The notes under the pieces are model-generated. The model was not told where the DNA came from, did not search any database, and saw only the letters and a program-made list of their open reading frames with translations. From assembly GCA_949126835.1 (NCBI GenBank), contig OX421492.1, forward strand, positions 43,798,998 through 43,862,997: a DNA stretch of 64,000 bases. The letters run 5' to 3'. The translations under genes were made by a program, and so were the position numbers. This document shows positions 24,331 through 33,300 of the stretch, piece after piece (the stretch's first letter is position 1; each line of letters starts with the position of its first letter). This stretch comes from Anisus vortex (Eukaryota; Mollusca; Gastropoda; Planorbidae).

Positions 24331-27300
24331 AAAACAAAAAATGCTAATGTTTCATATCTTTGTTAAAAATTTCTTTAGGCTACTCCCATTTTTTCACACA
24401 AATGACTGTAAATTTAAATTAGTTGAAACAATATTTTGTTTTGACAAATTGTGTACAAAATATTTTAAATTAATTAAAATATGAAAAAGTTTAAACAAAT
24501 GCAAAGTTGTGAAATTCTTTAGTAATAACTATTAATATTAACTTGAGCCTAGTTCTTAACCCTATCCCTACTAGGTGGGTCAATTTGACCCGTCCATGGT
24601 ATATTTTTGATAATTACTCAAAAACCACTTATCCGAATACTTTAAGCTTTCAGATATGTTATCTACAATTGGTTTGCTTTATTTTGGTCTGAAAATTTTT
24701 TTATATGTTTAATGCGCGTGAAATGGTGAGCACTTTTATTTTTACTATCCCTCTCCCTACTAGGTGGTCATTTTGACCCATATACATTTATATAGAAAAA
24801 AACAAGATTAGAACTGTGAAACAAATTCTTTGTATGCTTGAAAAGCCAGAATTAATATCAGTGTACATTTAAGTTTAAGATATATATCTCATGGGCTTCA
24901 ATTTATCAGTTACCCAGCGAGAACTTCATGTTGTATTTACGGGGAAAACACGTGAAAACCACGAAAACACTTGGAAACCACGTTTTTTTCTTTGTTGATA
25001 CGCCGTGGTGTGCCTGCTGGGAAGCCCTTTGAAATGTATGTCCCTTAGACTAAATGTAAATGTAATCAAGGATAGAATAAACTTGTATCAGGTCCCATTT
25101 GAAAATCAGAAGATGCCAATGCCAAGCTAAAACATATTTAGGCCTCCAAGACAAGAATTCCTTGGTGCACAGATGCCATTGTCAGACTATCAGATTTCAA
25201 ACTAGTTACAACTCCAACTAAACATTGATAAACATTGTCATATTCAAACAATAATGAGGGAAAAGGATTGATATTGACAAGTAAATACCAACTGATGATA
25301 TTGAAATCCAAGCTCTCATTGTTTGCATTATCAATTTTTTTAGTTAATTTAGGATGCCATATGTGAACATCTGTTAGAAACAACAAACAAACTAGGTCTA
25401 AAAAAAGAAGCTGCATTGCATTTATAACGAGAGTTATAAGAGACGTTTCTAAAAGAACTAAGCAAGCATTATGTTCCTTTCACTATCATTGATGAGCTGT
25501 AGCAATACCTTTCATCAAAGCCAAAGAAATTGGTTTATAGACTAAAATATTTTCCACTTGTATCAAAGACTTATCTTAGCAAAGTCGGACTCTGTCTTCA
25601 TCAAAGTTGGGCGGTGTCCTCATCAAAATCTTGGACCAGCACATATTCTTCATATAGAACTAAGTATAAACAATTTTGAGTAAGTCACTAGGAATGGAAC
25701 CTTCTATAGACAAGAATGTGTACAGCAGAAGAGCAGGTGTTTGCTTGCTCATGCTCTGGAAATCTGGCTGATACCCTGGGAAGTTAGACAAGAAAGCATT
25801 GACCACTTGTGTAAAGTGCTCAACATCTATTAGCTTTGCACAGTTTCCAAGAATAAACAATAGTTCTAAGTGCACTATGGGCAGGGACGAAGCCAGACAT
25901 TTTTTTCCAGGGGGGGGGGGGCAAAACTTGCGCGTGACAAACATTTATCAATTTTTTAGCAAATTTAGTACATATTTAAAAAAAAATTCTTTTAAATTTT
26001 TTTTTTAATTCGGGGGGGGGGGGGTCTTATCCCCCCTCAGTCTCCCCCCACCCCCTGTGGCTTCGCCTAGCCTATGGTAGTGAAGGACCTGTGTTCCGGA
26101 GACTTTGGCTTGTATATACAGTATAAATATTTTATACACACAGAACATTGTGTAACAAATTTTCACAAAACTTTTGAATATACATTTTTGTAATTTTTAG
26201 TCATATCTAGTATCTAGTTAATTATTTTATATCCTTTTTATTCAACATTAAAGATATTATAAGTAGCTTTTCCCTTTCGTTCACTGTAGAATACTTTGTG
26301 ATTTAAAAGTGAAGAGCCCAAATGATCATTTCACAGGGGTTGCCTAAGACCATCAAAAAACATGTAGGTATATCTATTTTCAATGGTCTTAGGAAAAGAA
26401 AAACAGCTCATCTGTCCAGCCCCCGCCCACAGGCAGATACATCAACATGCGAGTACCGGGCGTGCCAACCACATCACATACTCCCTGTACAAATACTAGT
26501 GAATGTGACAGGGTTGGCGCCATAATGTAAATGTATGCGGACCAGTCACACATGTGTAGATAGGTGCTGTGTTAAAGGCAGCTACTGTGTGGAAAGCAGC
26601 AAAATTGGTGACAAAACGACACTTCACGAATATATTGGAACTTAGTGTAGATACTACTTAGTCTAAATTTCAAAGTTTGGTACCTAATGAGTCACCAAAA
26701 GTAATCAGTACTCACTGTAGGATTTATCTGCAAACATTAGCAATTTAGACGTTGCCACAAGAACTACATGAAGTAATGAAAAGCGTTACAAGTTCTGTTA
26801 ATTTTATAGTCGAGTTCTTGAAATAGTTGACTGTTTTCTCAAGTTGGATGCGTCAAACAATGTTCTGATATTACACACTTAAGTGAGATGGTTGTCGATA
26901 AGAAACGATGTAAAACATGTTTTTTAGCTTTATGATGAACTCAAACGTTTTTAAATCAGAAAACAAGACCGGAGATCGATACACCTTTCTGCGATAAAAG
27001 TGAACTGCAGAAAAGAACTTGCGTGGTTGATATCTTTGCCATTTTTAAATGAGTTAAATTTATCACTGCAAGGATCAAATGTAATATGCCTGGATTTGTC
27101 TGAAAAGATCCGATCATTCCAAATAAAACTTCAGCTTTGGCCAAAAATTGTATGAAAAAAAAATGTGCATGTTGTCCACTTTATCTGCTGTCTTTCAAAT
27201 CATGACATTGAACCAGGCAAAATGATTACAATGATAATTTTTGTAAAAGATCACTTGCACATGCTTGCCGACAGAATTTCATTGTACTTTCCAAATATAT

Positions 27301-30300
27301 CTGACACCCCATTTGAACTTGACTGAACCCCATTCACAAAGTTGAAGATGATTCTTTGACAAAACAAGAAGTTTTCAATGAACTTATTAACAACGATGCA
27401 GCGGGAACTAAATTTTCTAGAATGCCAATTACAAAATTCTGGCTCAAGTGTTGTCAGTTTGACTGAGACTGTGTTGATCCTTCTTCCATTTCCATGTATT
27501 GATGTGTATTCAAAATGTTGATAAAGCTGCCACACATGATAAAGCTTTTGTCAAACATCACTTATTTGTTAGTTAACTTGGGTAATAAAATACCCAAATT
27601 GATATAAATGTACATGGACGTTTGGGAAAAATGACTTGGGTTTTCAGGTTTGGGAAAAGGACCAAAGCATGTGTGGCCAACATGCAACCCACAGGGTGTC
27701 CAATTGTGGCCCATGGAGCTATTTTGTATCATATTCTAATAAAGGATTTATCTCAGTACATTGAATCAACTATGGTGACAATTTCTACTAAGTTTGTTTT
27801 AAACAACTATCACAACTTTGAACTGATTTGAAAAGGTTGTACTGATCTTGCATGTATAGCTGTGAAATGTGCATTGCAGGATGTCTACCATGCTGTCTAA
27901 GAAATGCATATAAGTACTCTTTCTTCCCGAGTGGCATTCGGGCATGAAATGGGTTACCTGAATGTGACCGTTATTTTGTAAATACTATGTATACAACTCT
28001 CAGGGAGATCACATTATGTAATAATAATCAATGAACAAACTGCCGGCTTGTAGAAAAATGAGAACTCAATATTTAATGCAATTTATGTACAAGATGAATT
28101 CTAATACACAACAGTTTCTATAGCCTAGTCTAAACACGTCTTGCCACTACCAAATTCTAAGGTCGTCTGTCCTTATATCCAAATCTACGCTACGTTCAAT
28201 CTAACTCCTACGTCATTGTTTCTATCGTAAAACGTCACTCGTTTATTCCATACATTAACACCGGGTTAGAGATTATACAAATTATGTCCCACTAAAACAA
28301 CTATATATATTTTAAATCCTCACATTCCCCCATCGACCCTTTAAATTTGTCATACAAATTTCTATTTTAAAAAATCCTTGTCTCCGTCAAATACATTCAT
28401 AAAATATATATTTCTTTAATCCTATGTCTTTAATCATATAATTATATAAATAATCATAATTATCTTATCATGCATATTAAAAACATGTTATGCAACACAA
28501 ATAACATTTAACAAAACCAACGATTTCATTAATAAATATTACCCAATATTAACCACTAACTAATAACACTAATATCTATGTCTATAATGTTTCAAAGTAT
28601 ATCCTGTCCTGTATTAATGAAATACACCAATCAAATCATCAAATCCGAAAACACAACAGTTCATACTGGTCCATGTAATATCATTGCAACCTTCCTCTTC
28701 TGAACGTCCAACAACACATTCATTGAATATTTCATAAGTCCTTTGTAGATTATCCATCCTGTAGAGTTTCAACACCTTGACAAAATAGTTCCAATAATGT
28801 CACAACAATAATTACAATGCATTGTTCACAGACACATCTCTAGAATTTACCTTTGAATACTTCCACGAGCTGTCTGTCTATAAGCAATATAATGTTGACA
28901 TTGGTCATAAACCCAAAATAATGTACCATGTTATTCTTAAAGTGTTGATTTGTTGATTCCTCCATATGTTGATGACATGACCTTCATTCCGCGTTGACAA
29001 TGTAAATGTACCTTAATAATGCGACGACATGACCTCGATTCTATGTTGATAATGTCAATATACCTTGATATAGCGTTGACATGACCTCGATTCCATGTTA
29101 ATACCATAAATGTACTCTTCATATGATGTCTTCATGTTTGCGTTTGATGTGGTGTCCATAGAAACCGTTCACGATAATGTGAGGACGTGATAGAACATCT
29201 CTCACTTACAAATGGTACGTTGTGCTTGAATCACCGTGCTTCAGTTGTAGAACCATTTCTCGTCCAGAACCTTTGGAAAAAATCAATATTTCATTTAACA
29301 CCGTATCTATACTTTATATTTACATGAAAAATAATTTTAACCGCGTTCCAACTGGTGATTACGTATCAAACAGCACACCTTAAACACCACATCTAGACAA
29401 CAAATCAGCCAATATATTATCCACCCCAGGTATATTTTCCACAGTAAAACTGTATGCCTGCAGGATAAGTGACCATCTTGCTATCCTACTGTTGTTTAAC
29501 TTGTTCTGATTTATAAAGGACAAGGGCTTATGGTCAGTCATAAGAACAAACCTTGTACCCATCAAGTACCTTGCCAATTTAGTAATACACCAAACCACAC
29601 CAAGAGCTTCCCGTTCTACTGTTGCATACCTAACCCCAGCCTCACTTAATTTCCTGCTAATATACTGAATCGGGTGTAAGACATTGTCATGATATTGTCC
29701 CAAAATTCCTCTCAAACCAACCAAACTTGCATCAGTTAAAACCACAAATCTTTTTTTAATGTCTGGTAGTCTTAATATAGGTTGTCCAGAAAAAGCAACC
29801 TTTATCCTATTTAATGCCATTTCACACTCCTGAGACCAAATTATTTTAATTGGGCTTTTCTTTTTAATAAGTTCAGTCAACGGAGATACCATCTCTGAAA
29901 AATTAGGAATAAATTTCCTATAAAAATTACATACACCTAGAAGACTCCTCACTTCTTTTTTATTTCTTGGAATGTCAATTTTAAGAATTTTAGTAATATT
30001 CTCCTCCAATGGCTTAATGGTGTTATTGGATATCTTGTGTCCCAAAAAGGTAATTTCTTTCATGCCTATTTCTAATTTGTTAGGTTTAATTGTCAAATTA
30101 TGTTTTTCTATAATTTCAAAGATATCATTAAGACTTTTTAAATGATTTTTCCAAGTATCATTGAAAACACATATGTCATCCAAATAAAATATAGTATCCT
30201 TCCTATGTCCTAAAATCATACCCATCATCCTATTAAAAGTTGCAGGAGCATTCACCAATCCAAAACTCATCACCTTCCATTGATATAACCCCAATGGAGT

Positions 30301-33300
30301 AACAAAACTTGTAAATGGTTTAGCTCTATCAGTTAAACCTACTTGATAGTACCCTTTAGCCATATCCAATTTAGAAAAAATAGTTGCATTAGATAGCTGA
30401 GCCATAATATCTTCAGCATTGTTCATAGGATATGGGTCAAAAAGAGTAACATTATTCAGCTTCCTATAGTCCACACACAACCTTATAGTTTTATCTTTTT
30501 TCTTAACTAATACTATTGGAGAGGCATATGCTGAATTGGATGGTTCTATCAACCCCATGCTCACAAGCTCATCTATCTCTTTTTGCAAGTTATCCCTCAA
30601 ATGAATAGGGATTGTGTATGGTTTTAGCCTCACCTGCTTATCATCTGTTACAATAATGTCATGTTGTATGACATTGGTCTTACCAGGCAAATCAGAAAAT
30701 ATACCCTTATGCCTGTGTATTATTTTTGCCATTTCATATGCCTGTTCATGTGTCAATTTCTCTAAATTCACATCTTTATATGTTTGCTGACCCTGTGTAT
30801 TCACTGTTGCTATCTCTTCAATATCCTCTTTAATTTCTTCTGATATTATACTACAGCATATATTGCTTTCTACTGATTGATCATTATACTTTTTTAAATT
30901 ATTAATATGAAAAACTTTAAGTTGATCTTTAATTCTTATCTCATAATCCACATTTGTGACCTTTCTAACCACATCATATGGCCCTAGCCATTCAGTAAAT
31001 AGTTTGTTATTTTGATTTTTTAATTTGAGCAAAGCTTTATCTCCTGGTTCCAAAGTTCTTAGTTTCCTATCCTGATTTACTCTATTTATATTCTTTTCCT
31101 TATTATTGTCTGAATTCTTTCTAGCCTCTTCCAAAGCAATTTCTAATTGTTGTTTCTTATTTGTAACTAACTCATAATTAGTCATTTCCCTGTTTTCACT
31201 AGTACCTACCAATGGTTCTTTGAGAATACTAAGTGGATTTCTTGGATTATTTCCATATATCAATTCAAATGGTGAAAAACCTGTACTATCATGAGTAGTT
31301 TCTCTATATGCAAATAAAATTGATGGAATTGCCAAATCCCAATTCTTTGGATCCTCATTACTAACTTTTGACAACATTTCCTTCAGAGTTTTGTTAAATC
31401 TCTCACACATTCCAATACATTGTGGATGATAAGGTGTTGTAAACTTCTGCTTTATTCCAAATGTTTCCATAAATTCCTTAGTCAATTTTGATGTAAATTG
31501 AGTTCCTCTATCTGATATTATCTCTTCAGGAAATCCAATTCTAGTAAATATTAAATATAATGCTTGCACTATATCTGTAGATTCAATTTTCTTTAATGGT
31601 ACTGCCTCTGCATACCTAGAACATATATCAATCAATGTAAGAATATATCTATGTCCTCTGTTAGACATAATAGGCATCAAACCAATGATATCTATGGCTA
31701 CTTTCTGAAATGGTCTAGTTGCAGTCACTCCTTTTTGTATTGGTGCCTTGGTAAAGTTACTTCCAGATCCTTTCATCTGACACACTTTGCATTGTTTAAC
31801 AAATCTTTTCACATCTTTTGACATTTTAGGCCAAAAGTAATGTTGTATTATTCTGTTTTTGGTTTTGCCAACTCCCATATGACCAGCCAATGGTATAGAA
31901 TGAACATTAGTCATTATTTCTGTTCTATATTTATACGTACAACTATTTGTTCCATTTGTCTGCCATTTATGAGTATCTCTCTGACTAATACTTGTGTATC
32001 ATTTTTCACTTTGCATACACTATTTTTATTAGTAGTTCCTTTCTCTGTAGATTTGAATAGTCTATTCAATGTAGTATCCTCTCTTTGGTCCTTTTTGAAT
32101 TTTTCCAAATTAAAGTTTTCATTCAGTAATGATTCACTATTAACTGATGTGTCTTTTTCATTATTCACTATTGTCTGACTTTCCTCAGTATTGCTTGCTT
32201 TACATTCATTAATCACATTACATTGTGCTTGATTATTATTAAATTCCCATGTTTCTATTTCCTCTCTAGTACATTCTTTAACTGATTCAACATTTCCAAT
32301 AATTAAATCTATTGGTGCATCATTTATAACATGAGCCAGTACTCTACCTGTAATATATGGTGTCCTAATATCAATGTAGGCCAACCTCAATTTAATCACT
32401 CTTCCATCAAATGATGTACAATCTGCTACCTCACCAGTGTATTGATTTGACTGAACATATTTGCTGTTTATTGCAATGACAGAAGATCCAGTGTCACAAA
32501 CTGCATGAACTGGTATTAATCCCACATATCCTGGAAAAAAACTTTATTCCTTTGCTTCTTGATAACACAGCTCCACAATGATTCCTGTTCTGATTAAATC
32601 TGGAGTTGTGATCTCTCTGTTGTGTATATCCCTGAGATCTATTATTATTATTATTGTTTCCAGCAGAACTTGACCTTCTGAAGCAATTTCTTGCTATATG
32701 TCCTTTCTTTTTACATATAAAACATGTCAATGTGTTATCTCTCTTATCTCTACAATCCTTAGTAACATGGTTATTTCTTCCACAATTACCACACTTCATC
32801 TTGCTCCTTGATAATTGTCTTCCTCTTTGAAAATTCTCATTGCCTTTAGCAAAGCATATTATATCTTGATAATCCTCTCCTTTAGAAGTAGGTGCCATGG
32901 GATGAGCTAATTTATAATTCCTAATCAGGTCAACTATTTCCTCTATAGTCTTGGGAGATCTCTCCTGAATAAATGCTTTGAGAGTCTTATCAAGTGAATA
33001 TATTGCCTTATCTCTAATAATAAAATTCTTCAGTTCCTCAAATGATTTATCTATTTTAGCACATTTTAGCCATTTGTCCATAGCAATTGTCAATGAGTCA
33101 AAATAACTTTTTGGATCTTCTTCCTTTGATAAAGTCATTTCAAAAAAATTCTTTCTATAAGCCTCCTCTGTACTTCCAAAATGTCTTAACAATTGTTCCT
33201 TGACAGATGCATAATCTGATTGTTCCATACAAATTTTTGATGGAATATCTCCTGTAAAGGATTTTCCAAGTAGTCCAGACCAATAACATGAAGAAAAATT

